Positions 1 through 9,311 of a DNA stretch of 32,479 nt are shown piece by piece. Under the pieces are notes generated by a model, which saw only the letters and a program-made list of their open reading frames with translations, had not been told where the DNA came from and made no database searches. The stretch comes from JAVJSF01 sp040219555 (lineage in GTDB: Bacteria > Actinomycetota > Thermoleophilia > Miltoncostaeales > Miltoncostaeaceae), in the NCBI GenBank assembly GCA_040219555.1, contig JAVJSF010000011.1, positions 1-32,479 on the forward strand. The letters run 5' to 3'. Numbering within the stretch: the stretch's first letter is position 1; every line of letters begins with the position of its first letter. The position numbers were made by a program, and so were the translations under genes.

Positions 1-24
1 CGCGCGCCACGCACCCGGCACCCA

Positions 25-77
25 CCGGATGATCGGCCGAAGGCCGACTCTCATCCGGTCGACCGGCAGAGGTCGAC
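25..77. terminator. Two adjacent stem-loops in a non-coding stretch
   Basis: The first hairpin pairs CCGGATGA (25-32) and TCGGCC (33-38) with GGCCGA (42-47) and TCATCCGG (51-58), leaving a GAA loop and a 3-nt bulge. The second pairs GTCGACC (58-64) with GGTCGAC (71-77) around a 6-nt loop. No T-tract follows either one. They could terminate transcription from a gene left of the window or be a backup terminator for glyQS. Direction cannot be decided from sequence. Confidence 0.45.
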
Positions 78-125
78 TCAGCCGGCCCGCCCCGCCGACC
101 GCAAGGGAGGCGGTGCCGGCGACCG

Positions 126-152
126 CATCGGGCCCCGGCCAGGGGCCCGATG
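126..152 (-). terminator. Perfect 11-bp hairpin downstream of glyS
   Basis: CATCGGGCCCC (126-136) and GGGGCCCGATG (142-152) are perfect reverse complements around a 5-nt loop. The hairpin lies about 75 nt past the glyS stop in the direction of glyQS transcription. It is the strongest terminator candidate for that operon. There is no U-tract, which is common in very GC-rich actinobacterial terminators. Confidence 0.55.
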
Positions 153-187
153 GCACCCCGGAGGCCCGAAAGAGGCCGAAGGGGTGC
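153..187 (-). terminator. Imperfect hairpin just 3' of glyS
   Basis: GCACCCC (153-159) pairs with GGGGTGC (181-187), and an inner GGCC/GGCC pair (163-166 with 174-177) is separated from it by symmetric 3-nt internal loops. It sits about 40 nt beyond the glyS stop. It directly abuts the 126-152 hairpin, so the two could act in tandem. Confidence 0.45.
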
Positions 188-225
188 TGTCGCACCCGCC
201 CCCGCAACGCCCCGGCTCCCCGCCC

Positions 226-2305
226 CTACGAGACCCGCTCGAAGTCGGCCACCAGCCCCAGGACCTCCGCGGCCTGGCCGATCAGGGCGTAGCGCCGGGC
301 CCGGACCCCGTCGTCCTCGGCGTTCACCAGCACGTCGGTGAAGAAGCGGTCCACCGCGCCGGCCAGCGGCACACACGCGGCAAGCGCAGCGCCGAAGTCG
401 CGGGCCTCGCGCCCCGCGCCGACGCCGGCTGCCGCCTCCCCCACCGCCGCGCGCAGGGCCGCCTCGCCCGGGTCGTCGCCGGCGGCTGGCGCCGCATCGG
501 TGCCCGCACCCTTGCGCGCCAGGCGCACCAGACGCGTGGCGGCCTCCCGCGCGGCGAGGAACCCCTCCTCGCCGCGAGACGCCTCGATGGCACGCGCCCA
601 CGCCGCGGTGGCGGCCAGCCCGCCCACGCCCGCGCCGGCCGCCGCGGCCACGGCATCGGGCCCCACGCCCTCGTTGCCCAGGATGTAGGCCAGCCGGTCG
701 GCCAGGAAAGCCTCCACGGCCGCCACCGTGGCCTCCCGGCCGAGCGCCAGATCGGCCCCCTGCGCGGCGAAGGCCCCGTGGGACTCGGCCAGCAGCGCGG
801 CCTCGTCGATGTCCCAGCCCCGGTCAAGCACGATGCGCACCACGCCCATCGCGGCGCGGCGCAGCCCGTAGGGATCCTTGGAGCCCGTGGGCGCCTCATC
901 CACCGCGAAGGCCCCCACCAGCGCGTCGAGCTTCTCGGCCATGGCCACGATGGGCCCCACCTCGCCGGCGGGCAGCGGCGAGTCCGGCCCCTCGGGCAGG
1001 TACTGCTGCTCCACGGCGGCCGCGACCTCCTCGGCCTCCCCCTCCAGGCGCGCGTAGACCGCGGCCACATAGCCCTGCAGATCGGAGAACTCGTCCACCA
1101 GCACCGCGCCCTGGTCGGCCTTGGCCAACTCGGCCGCGCGGGCGGCCTGCACGGCGACGATCTCGGGGACCTCCACGGCAGCGGCCAGGGCGCGGGCTCC
1201 GGTGACCAGCCGGTCACGCCGCTGGGCCATCGTGCCCAGGCGCTTGTGGAACACGATCGCGTCCAGGCGGGCACCGAGCGCATCGAGGCCGGCCGCGCGA
1301 TCCTTGTCGAAGCTGAAGATCGCGTCCTGCAGGCGCGCGTTCAGCACGCCCTCGTTGCCGCGCGTGATGACGTCCGCGTGCGCGGGGTCGCCGTTGGAGA
1401 CGGCCAGGAAGGCGGGCATCAGGTCGCCGGCGGCGTCGTACAGTGGCATGTAGCGCTGGTGGCTCTGCATCGCCGTCACCAGCACCCGCGCGGGCAGCCG
1501 CATCTGCGCGGCGTCGATGGCGCCCGTGATGACGCTGGGCGCCTCCACCAGGAACACCACCTCGCCCAGCTTGCCGGCGGGATCGCGCCAGGTGCCGCCG
1601 GCGGCGGCCGCGGCGGCGTCGAGCCCCGCGCGGATGCGCCGCTCGCGCTCGGCGTGGTCGGCCACGACCGCCACGCCCTCCAGGGTCTCGTGATAGCCGG
1701 CGGCGGCCGCGATCGTCACCGGACCGCCCAGGAAGCGGTGCCCGCGGCTGACATCGCCCGCCATGAGGCCCTGGAGGTCGAACGCCACGGTGCGCTCGTC
1801 CACCTTGGCCACCAGCCAGCGCACCGGGCGCGAGAAGCGCAGGCCAGTGCCGTCACCCCAGCGCATGTTCTTGGAGAAGCGCAGCCCCGTGAGCACCCGC
1901 TCGGCGATCCCGGACACCAGGTCGTCGATGGCCCGCCCGGGCTGCTCCTCGAGCGCGAACACGAATGGCCGGCCCTCGTGCTCCTCCACCACCAGGTCCT
2001 CCACCGCCACGCCCTTGCCGCGGGCGAAGCCCTGAGCGGCCTTGGTGGGTGCGCCGTCCTCGCCGAAGGCCGCCTGGGCGGCCGGGCCGCGGTGCCGGCG
2101 GGTGACCGCCGGCACCGCGGCCGGCACCTTGGCCAGCAGCGCGATGCGCCGCGGCGACACCGAGACGCGGGCCGGGTGATCGCCCTCCACACCGGCCGCG
2201 GCCAGGGCGACGGCGAACAGGCCCGGGGCCTGCTCGACGGCCTCCCGACAGGCCGAGGAGGGCAACTCCTCGCACCCGATCTCGATCAGCACGGTCACGG
2301 TCCTG

Positions 2306-2313
<8 letters not shown>
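226..2313 (-). CDS. glyS: Glycyl-tRNA synthetase beta subunit
   Basis: This is the beta chain (695 aa, normal length for GlyS) of the alpha2-beta2 glycyl-tRNA synthetase. With GlyQ it charges tRNA-Gly with glycine in the cytosol. The N-terminus (V-L-I-E-I-G-C-E-E-L-P residues) is the typical opening of the family. A central segment with SKDPYGLRRAA is the recognisable GlyS body motif. The C-terminal hundred or so residues form a helical DALR-like tRNA-binding region. The ATG at 2313 lies inside the end of glyQ: the two reading frames overlap by 8 nt (ATGAGTGA), which implies translational coupling and balanced subunit synthesis. The downstream 225 bases are non-coding with several hairpins. 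I see no internal damage. A 752-codon open frame on the opposite strand is a GC-bias shadow. Confidence 0.96.
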
Positions 2314-3193
<880 letters not shown>

Positions 3194-3224
3194 GTGGTCG
3201 ACCCTCCCGCTGGCGGACCGGCGG

Positions 3225-3230
3225 AGCATA
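3225..3230 (-). promoter_or_regulatory. Predicted -10 element for glyQS
   Basis: On the minus strand this reads TATGCT, about 30 nt upstream of the GTG start and with a clear ribosome-binding site in between. I see no convincing -35 hexamer. The element is about 40 bp from the -10-like CACAAT of the divergent regulator gene. Confidence 0.5.
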
Positions 3231-3269
3231 CCCGCCGTCGGGCCCGGACCCGCCCCGCCTCCGCGGTGC

Positions 3270-3275
3270 CACAAT
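3270..3275 (+). promoter_or_regulatory. Predicted -10 of a leaderless regulator mRNA
   Basis: CACAAT ends 7 nt before a GTG at 3283, with no Shine-Dalgarno sequence. This matches the spacing seen at six other genes in the window. If it is correct, the regulator starts at GTG 3283 and not at ATG 3274. Confidence 0.4.
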
Positions 3276-5523
3276 GGCCGAGGTGAGCACCGTCGTCCCG
3301 CACCCCCAGGTGCTGCGTACCAAGCTCGGCCCACCGCCCCGGCGGGAGGGGATGGTGGCGCGCCCCGGGTTGGTTGCGCGTCTGGACGGGGACGCCCTCA
3401 CCCGGCTCCGCGTGGTCAGCGCGCCGGCCGGCTGGGGCAAGACCACCCTGCTGGCCCAGTGGGCGGCCGCCACCGGTCTCCCCCTCGCCTGGGTAGGCCT
3501 GGACGCCGGCGACTCGGACCCGGTGCGCTTCTGGGCGCACGTGGTGGCGGCCCTGCACGGCGCCGGCGTGGCCCGCGCGGCGCCCGCCAACCTGGGCGCG
3601 GCCGGCGAGAGCGGGCTGGGCGACCTGGTGAACGCCCTGGCCGAGGACGATGCGCCGGTGGCGCTGGTGCTGGACGACTACCACCTGATCCAGGGCGCCG
3701 AGGTGCCCGCGGGGATGGCGTTCCTCGCCTCGCACCTGCCGGGGAACGTGCGGCTTGCCATCGGCACGCGCGCCGACCCGCCGCTGGACCTGCCGCTGCG
3801 GCGGGCCCGCGGCGAGTTGGTGGAGGTGCGGGCCGCCGACCTGCGCTTCGACGTGCCGGCCGCAGCGGCGCTGGTGGACGACGCCGCGCCCGGGGCGCTG
3901 GGCGCCGACGCCGTCCAGGCGCTGCACCGGCGCACCGAGGGCTGGGCGGCCGGCCTGTATCTGGCGGCGCTCTCGCTGCGCGGGCGCGAGGACCCGTCGG
4001 CGTTCGTGGCAGCCTTCGCGGGGGACGACCGCCTGGTTGTGGACTACCTGGCGGCCGAGGTGCTGGCCGGCCAGCCGGAGGACCGGCGCCACTTCCTGCT
4101 GCACACCAGCATCCTCCCGCGGCTGTCCGCGCCCCTGTGCGACGCGGTGACCGGCCGCGAGGACTCCCAGCGCCTGCTGGCCGAACTCGAGGCGTCCAAC
4201 CTGTTCCTGGTGCCGCTGGACAGCCGCCGCGGCTGGTACCGCTACCACCACCTGTTCGGCGAGTTGCTGCGCCACGAGCTGGCGATCGAGAGCGGGGTCG
4301 ACCCGGCCGAGCTGCACCGGCGGGCGGCGAACTGGTGCCGGACGGCCGGCGACGACGACGCGGCCGTGCGCCACCTGGTGGCCGCGGGCGATGAGAACGA
4401 TGCTGCCGACCTGATCGCCGATGCCTGGCCTGCCTTCCACCGCGAGAGCTGGATCGGGACGGTGGAGGGCTGGCTGGACCTGCTTCGCCCGGCCGCCGTG
4501 CGCGCCGATCCGCGCCTGTGCCTGGCCCGGGCCTGGGCCGCGGTCAACATCGGCAGCCCCGAGCAGGTCGGCGACTGGGTGGCCGCCGCGGCGGCGGTGA
4601 TGCCCGCAGGCGCCTCGCGTGAGCTGCGAGCGAGCCTGGCGATGGCCCGCGGGTTCGAGCGCCTGTTCGCCGGCGACACCCCGGCCGCCCTGACCCACGC
4701 CGCCGAGGGGGCCGAGCTGGAACCGGACCCCGGCTCGCCGTGGCGGGCCGTCGCGCTGCTGGCGCGCGGGCTGGCCGAGTATGAGTCGGACCTGCCGGAC
4801 GCGGCGCACGCCACCCTGGCCGACGCGGTGGCCGTGGGCGAGCGCGCCGGCAATCCGATCCCGGTACTTGTTGCGCTGGGGCACCTGGCAGACCTGGACC
4901 TGGCGCGCGGGGACGTGGTCGCGGCCCGCGCAGGCGCCGAGCACGGCCTGCGCCACGCGGCCACCGAGCACCACGACCGCTTCCCGCATGCGGCCGCCGC
5001 CCACTGGGCGATGGCCTCCGTCCTGCTGGCCGAGGGCGACCCCGGCGGCGCCCTCGGCCACGCCGACACCGCCGTGGCGCTGGCCCGTCGTGGGCGCTTC
5101 GGCAAGGAGATCGCCTCCGCCTTCGTGGTGCGGGCCGAGGTGCACCTGATCCGGGGTGAGGCGGACGCCGCCGCGCGGGACCTCGCGGACGCCGAGGCGG
5201 TCCTGGAGGGCGTCCCGGGCGGAGCCGCCTGCATGGCCGCCCGGCGCATCGCCGGACTGCGCGAGGCCGGCGGGCCGGACGGCACGGGCGCGCCCGTCGA
5301 CGCCCCGGGTCCGGCGGCAGGCGAGGAGCCCCTGAGCGCCCGCGAACGGGTCGTGCTGGGAATGCTCGCCGGGCCGGCGTCGCTGCGCGAGATCGCGGCC
5401 GAGCTGGTGGTGTCGCCCAACACCGTCAAGACGCAGGTGCGGGCCATCTACCGCAAGCTGGGGGTCTCCGACCGCGCGGGTGCGGTGGCCGCCGCCCGCC
5501 GGCGACCGCCACCCGGCCCGTAG
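3274..5523 (+). CDS. MalT/LAL-type ATP-binding LuxR regulator
   Basis: This is a large (749 aa) signal-transducing ATPase of the MalT/LAL group, which activate transcription when an inducer and ATP drive oligomerisation. A P-loop, APAGWGKTT (about 50-58), and a Walker B, LVLDD (about 131-135), mark the NTPase. A WYRYHHLFGELLR segment follows the winged region, as is typical of MalT proteins. A long alpha-helical TPR-like sensor fills about 380-670. The last 65 residues form a LuxR HTH (LSARERVVLGML to KLGVSDRAGAV). No ribosome-binding site precedes ATG 3274. An in-frame GTG at 3283 fits a leaderless start better. The inducer is unknown. The gene is divergent from glyQ and convergent with the MMPL exporter, so neither neighbour is an obvious target. 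Confidence 0.88.
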   Translation: MAEVSTVVPHPQVLRTKLGPPPRREGMVARPGLVARLDGDALTRLRVVSAPAGWGKTTLLAQWAAATGLPLAWVGLDAGDSDPVRFWAHVVAALHGAGVARAAPANLGAAGESGLGDLVNALAEDDAPVALVLDDYHLIQGAEVPAGMAFLASHLPGNVRLAIGTRADPPLDLPLRRARGELVEVRAADLRFDVPAAAALVDDAAPGALGADAVQALHRRTEGWAAGLYLAALSLRGREDPSAFVAAFAGDDRLVVDYLAAEVLAGQPEDRRHFLLHTSILPRLSAPLCDAVTGREDSQRLLAELEASNLFLVPLDSRRGWYRYHHLFGELLRHELAIESGVDPAELHRRAANWCRTAGDDDAAVRHLVAAGDENDAADLIADAWPAFHRESWIGTVEGWLDLLRPAAVRADPRLCLARAWAAVNIGSPEQVGDWVAAAAAVMPAGASRELRASLAMARGFERLFAGDTPAALTHAAEGAELEPDPGSPWRAVALLARGLAEYESDLPDAAHATLADAVAVGERAGNPIPVLVALGHLADLDLARGDVVAARAGAEHGLRHAATEHHDRFPHAAAAHWAMASVLLAEGDPGGALGHADTAVALARRGRFGKEIASAFVVRAEVHLIRGEADAAARDLADAEAVLEGVPGGAACMAARRIAGLREAGGPDGTGAPVDAPGPAAGEEPLSARERVVLGMLAGPASLREIAAELVVSPNTVKTQVRAIYRKLGVSDRAGAVAAARRRPPPGP

Positions 5524-5525
5524 CG

Positions 5526-5543
5526 CGCCCGCTCAGGCGGGCG
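5526..5543. terminator. Shared convergent terminator hairpin
   Basis: CGCCCGC (5526-5532) pairs with GCGGGCG (5537-5543) around the 4-nt loop TCAG. The exporter's stop codon (5533-5535, TCA on this strand) lies in the loop. The hairpin begins 3 nt after the regulator's stop, so it can serve both converging genes. Confidence 0.55.
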
Positions 5544-7695
5544 GCGGACCCGACTCGGCCGCCGGCTCCACCTCGCGCCAGCCCACCCGCTCGTAGACCC
5601 GGCGCAGCGGCGCCGGCGCCCACCAGTTCCAGCGCCCGAACATCCCCATCAGGGAGGGCACAAGCAGGGCCCGGATGATGGTGGCGTCGATCAGCACCGC
5701 CGCAGCGGTCCCCAGCCCCAGCTGTTTGATCAGCGAGACCTCCGACGACACGAAGGCGCCGATGGCCACGGCGAACAGCAGGGCGGCGGCCGTGACGATG
5801 CGACCGGTGCGCTGCAGGCCGTAGGCCACCGCGTCGGCCGTCGGCTCGCCCGCGTCGTGCGCCTCCTTGATGCGCGACAGGAGGAACACCGTGTAGTCGG
5901 TGGCCAGCCCGAATGCCATGGCGCCCAGGAGGATCGGCACGGTGATGTCCAGCGCGCCCACGCTCTCGAAGTTCAGCAGGCCCTCCAGTCGCCCGTCCTG
6001 GAAGATCAGCACCATCAGGCCCATGGTGACCCCGAGGGTGAGCAGGTTCATGATCACGGCCTTCAGCGGCAGGATCACCGAGCCGGTCATCAGGAACAGC
6101 GCCACCATGGTCGCCAGCGCGATGACCAGGATGGCCCACGGCAGGCGCCCGCCCATGCTGGTCTTCTGGTCCACCAGGCTTGCCGCCAGACCGCCCACCA
6201 GCACGTCCTGACCGGCGCCGGCGGACCGGATGTCGCGCACCAGGTCTTGGCCGGTCGCCGACAGGGGCTCCGCGCGGGTGTAGACGTCGATGCGCCAGGT
6301 CGCGTCGCCCACCGCCACCGGCGGAGCCACGAGGTCGGCGTTCGGCAGGTCGTCGATCTGCGCCGCCAGCGCCCGCACCCCCGCGGCGGAATCGGCGTCG
6401 GTGGGCGCCTCCACCGCCACGAAGATCGGGTCCGAGAGGTTCTCGGGGAAGTCATCCAGGATCGTGTCCGACACGGCCCGCGCCTCCACCGACGCCGGCA
6501 GCGCCCGCGCGTCGACGGTGGTGAAGGTCACCCCGAACGCGGGGAGCGCCACCAGCACCAGGCCGGCGGCGGTGACGAAGGCCACCAGCGCCGGCCGGCG
6601 CATGACCGCGCGCGACAGGACCACCCAGAAGCCGCGCTCGTCGCGCAGGTGGGCGGCCTCCGAGCGGGCGCGCCATCGCGCCGGCGCCAGGGCGTTCACC
6701 CGCCGGCCCAGCAGCATCAGCACGGCCGGCAGCACCACCAGGGCCGCCAGGGCCGCGTTGAGGGCCACCATCACGCCGCCCAGGCCCATGGAGAACAGGA
6801 AGGGCTGCGGGAAGACCATCAGGCCCGCCAGTGCGGCGGCGACGGTGATGGCCGAGAACAGCACGCTGCGCCCGGCGGTGGCCAGGGTGCGCGCCACCGC
6901 CTCGGCCGGCTCGCGACCGCCGGCCAGCTCCTCCCGGAAGCGCGAGACGATCAGCAGGCTGTAGTCGATGGCCAGGCCCAGGCTCAGGCCGATCACCAGG
7001 TTCAGCGCGTACACCGAGATCTCGGTGACGGTGTTCAGGAGTCCCACCGCCAGGAAGCCGCCCATGATGACCAGCACGCCCATCAGCGAGGGCAGCAGCG
7101 CGGCGACCACCCCCCGGAACACCCACAGGGACAGCAGGAAGATGATCGGGAACGCGATCAACTCGGCTCGCTTGAGGTCGTCCGAGATGACGTCGGTCAC
7201 CTGGAAGCCCACCGCGGCCGCACCGCCCAGGCGCACGCCCTCCTCGCCCGCCAGGGAATCGGTGATCCGCTCGACGACGGCCGGCTGGTCGGACTCGCTG
7301 ACCGGGGTGAAGAACACGGCCATGTAGGTGGCCATGCCGTCGCGCGAGATGAGCGCATCGCCGGCCCCGTCGAAGGCCGTCAGCACGCGGGCGACCTGGG
7401 GGTCGGCCGCGATGGTGGCCGCCACGCGCTCCACCGTGGCGCGTCCCTCTCCGGTGCGCACGTCCGAGCCGGGCTCCACCAGCGCGATCACGGCCGGCGC
7501 GGGGCTCTCGCCGCCGGCGGCCTCCAGCACGTCGCGGGCCTCCACGAACTCGGCCGACGGATCCTCGAACCCACCCGGCGACAGCGATCCGGTGAGGGTG
7601 CCACCACCGATCACGGCGGCGACCAGGAACGCGAAGGTCACCAGCATCACCCGCCACGGGCGTCGTGCGGTCATCCCCGCGAGCCCCCTCATCAT
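5533..7695 (-). CDS. MMPL-family RND transporter
   Basis: This is a 720-aa polytopic inner-membrane protein of the MMPL/RND superfamily, which export lipids or hydrophobic compounds using the proton gradient. A first membrane helix (about 14-32) is followed by an extracytoplasmic domain to about 175 and a helix bundle carrying GLAIDYSLLIVSRFREEL (DY at 244-245). A second extracytoplasmic domain and a second bundle carrying GLATDYTVFLLSRIKEA (DY near 600) complete the usual internal duplication. The start ATG at 7695 has AGGAGG 6 nt upstream; an adjacent second ATG (7692) is also possible. The ATG overlaps the stop codon of the upstream 87-codon gene, so the two are translationally coupled. 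The substrate cannot be read from the sequence. Confidence 0.93.
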   Translation of the reverse strand: MMRGLAGMTARRPWRVMLVTFAFLVAAVIGGGTLTGSLSPGGFEDPSAEFVEARDVLEAAGGESPAPAVIALVEPGSDVRTGEGRATVERVAATIAADPQVARVLTAFDGAGDALISRDGMATYMAVFFTPVSESDQPAVVERITDSLAGEEGVRLGGAAAVGFQVTDVISDDLKRAELIAFPIIFLLSLWVFRGVVAALLPSLMGVLVIMGGFLAVGLLNTVTEISVYALNLVIGLSLGLAIDYSLLIVSRFREELAGGREPAEAVARTLATAGRSVLFSAITVAAALAGLMVFPQPFLFSMGLGGVMVALNAALAALVVLPAVLMLLGRRVNALAPARWRARSEAAHLRDERGFWVVLSRAVMRRPALVAFVTAAGLVLVALPAFGVTFTTVDARALPASVEARAVSDTILDDFPENLSDPIFVAVEAPTDADSAAGVRALAAQIDDLPNADLVAPPVAVGDATWRIDVYTRAEPLSATGQDLVRDIRSAGAGQDVLVGGLAASLVDQKTSMGGRLPWAILVIALATMVALFLMTGSVILPLKAVIMNLLTLGVTMGLMVLIFQDGRLEGLLNFESVGALDITVPILLGAMAFGLATDYTVFLLSRIKEAHDAGEPTADAVAYGLQRTGRIVTAAALLFAVAIGAFVSSEVSLIKQLGLGTAAAVLIDATIIRALLVPSLMGMFGRWNWWAPAPLRRVYERVGWREVEPAAESGPPPA

Positions 7696-7955
7696 CCCCA
7701 GCCTCCTGGTCTGTCGCCGGGGCGCGCGCCGTCCGCGCGCGCCAACTCCACCGCCACCACCGTGATGCCCAGATTCGCAAGCCGCGCCAGGATGCCGCCC
7801 GGAGCCGCCGGGTCTGCCTCGCGCAGGCTCAGGCGACTGAACCCGCAGGCCGGCCGGGTGACGATCTCGCATCCCAGGCCGGCCGCCATCCGCTCGCTCA
7901 CGACCCCGCGCACGGTGATGTGCACGCGCCGGTGGTCGTCGGTGGACCGCTCCAT
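7692..7955 (-). CDS. Small ACT-like protein coupled to the MMPL exporter
   Basis: This 87-aa soluble protein has an alternating pattern (RVHITVRGVV, helix, LGITVVAVEL) suggesting a beta-alpha-beta-beta-alpha-beta, ACT-like or ferredoxin-like fold. I do not recognise a named family with certainty. It has no signal peptide or membrane segment. Its stop codon overlaps the exporter's ATG (GATGATGAG), so both are probably read from one mRNA, and it may be a small regulatory or accessory partner. No clear ribosome-binding site precedes the ATG at 7955, so a leaderless transcript is possible. A strong inverted repeat (7991-8020) lies 36 bp upstream and may control it. Confidence 0.65.
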   Translation of the reverse strand: MERSTDDHRRVHITVRGVVSERMAAGLGCEIVTRPACGFSRLSLREADPAAPGGILARLANLGITVVAVELARADGARPGDRPGGWG

Positions 7956-7990
7956 GCGCTCAGACTCGCGGGCGGCGGGGTGAGCGGTCC

Positions 7991-8020
7991 ATCACCCGGG
8001 CACGGTTTCACCCGGGTGAT
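7991..8020. promoter_or_regulatory. Perfect 10-bp inverted repeat between divergent genes
   Basis: ATCACCCGGG (7991-8000) and CCCGGGTGAT (8011-8020) are perfect reverse complements separated by 10 nt. The right arm is also part of a perfect 12-bp palindrome, TCACCCGGGTGA (8008-8019), and the left arm begins a degenerate copy (TCACCCGGGCAC, 7992-8003). Centres are 16 bp apart. Its place upstream of both divergent genes suits an operator better than a terminator. Confidence 0.55.
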
Positions 8021-8104
8021 CCGGGCCGGGCGCGTCGCCGTTGCACGCGGGGCCCCCCGGTGCCACGCTGCCGGGGTGCCCCGCGCCCCCCGGAGGACCA
8101 TCTG

Positions 8105-9277
8105 ATGCTCCACCCCGGACGCGGGCTGGCCCGGCTGCTGGTGATCCTCGCCGTGATCGCCGCCGTCGTGGCCGCCGTGGCCGGGTGGGCCGAGGGCCAG
8201 GCCCTGGACGAGGAGGGCTGGCGCTCCACGGCCGAGGAACTGGTGGCCGATCCGGCCATCCGCGCGGCGCTGGCCGACCACCTGGCGGGCGAGATCACCT
8301 CCGCGGTGACGGTGCCACCGCTCGTCGTGGCCGGCCTCCCGTCCGGCCGGCGGGTCGACAGCCTGCGCGGGGACTCGGCGGCGGCCGTCCGGGGGCGCCT
8401 GGCCACCGCGATCGAGGTCTCGCTGCGCAGGCCCGGCGTGCAGGCGGCCCTCACGGCCGCGATGGTGCAGACCCACGGGGTCGCCGTCGAGGCGCTGCGC
8501 GGAGGCGGTCCGCGGGTCGACTCGTCCGGCGGGGTGGTGGCGCTGGACCTCGACAGCTTTCTGCGCGCCGGGCTGGAGGCCCAGATCGACGGCGGCGAGC
8601 GCCTGACACGCCTGCTCCCCGACGACCTCGGGCGGGTGGAGATCGCCGACGCGGACAACCTCGAACCGGCCCGCCACGCGGTATCGCGGGTCGAGACCGC
8701 CGCGCGCGTGGCCCCGCTGGTGGCCATCGCGCTGCTGGTGCTGGCAGTGGTCGTCGCCGGCTCCGCGCGGCGCGGGGTGATGATCATGGCCGGTGTCCTG
8801 GCGCTGGTGGCGGGCATCGGCCTGGTGCTGCTGCGGTCGGTGATCGGCGTGGGGATCGTGGAGGCCCTGGGCGCCGAGCCGCGCTACCGCGACGCCGGCG
8901 AGGCGGCATGGGGCATCGCGAGCGGGGACCTGGCCCGCAACGGCGTCCTGCTGGCCGTGGCAGGCGGCGTGCTCCTGGCCGCGGGGATCGCCCTGGGCAT
9001 CCTCCGCGGGACCGCCCGCCCCGCCGACGGTTCGTTCGGCGGCAGGGCCTCGGGCGAACGCGACCGGGCCGGCGGGGGCGGGACGTTCGGCGGCGCCGGC
9101 CGGCCGCGCGGCGGCCAGCGGTCGGATGGGGGCGCCCGCGACTGGTCGATCGGCAGCGACCCGCGCGGCGATTCCGTCGCCCAGCGGATCGGACGCGCAC
9201 GCGAGCTCTACAACGGGGGCGCCATGACCGAAGCCGAGTTCCAGGCCGAGGTGCAGCGCATCCGCAACGAGGGCTGA
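8105..9277 (+). CDS. Membrane protein with C-terminal SHOCT-like motif
   Basis: This 390-aa protein has an N-terminal membrane helix (about 9-28), a roughly 190-residue extracytoplasmic domain and three further membrane helices (about 200-305). A glycine/arginine-rich linker follows. The short C-terminal motif RIGRARELYNGGAMTEAEFQ resembles SHOCT modules found at protein ends. The family is a familiar actinobacterial type with no known function that I can name. The start ATG at 8105 is chosen because GGAGGA lies 8-9 nt upstream; a longer frame from 8060 has no such site. It is divergent from the small ACT-like gene across the 7991-8020 inverted repeat. I infer a cell-envelope role only from topology. 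Confidence 0.75.
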   Translation: MLHPGRGLARLLVILAVIAAVVAAVAGWAEGQALDEEGWRSTAEELVADPAIRAALADHLAGEITSAVTVPPLVVAGLPSGRRVDSLRGDSAAAVRGRLATAIEVSLRRPGVQAALTAAMVQTHGVAVEALRGGGPRVDSSGGVVALDLDSFLRAGLEAQIDGGERLTRLLPDDLGRVEIADADNLEPARHAVSRVETAARVAPLVAIALLVLAVVVAGSARRGVMIMAGVLALVAGIGLVLLRSVIGVGIVEALGAEPRYRDAGEAAWGIASGDLARNGVLLAVAGGVLLAAGIALGILRGTARPADGSFGGRASGERDRAGGGGTFGGAGRPRGGQRSDGGARDWSIGSDPRGDSVAQRIGRARELYNGGAMTEAEFQAEVQRIRNEG

Positions 9278-9311
9278 GCGCCGGACCCGGGTGTCGCGAG
9301 CCCGCCCGGAG

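Noticed and set aside
5857..7983. 708-codon open frame opposite the MMPL exporter
   Set aside because: It is rich in His, Gln, Arg and Gly with no motif. It follows from the codon bias of the real gene on the other strand.
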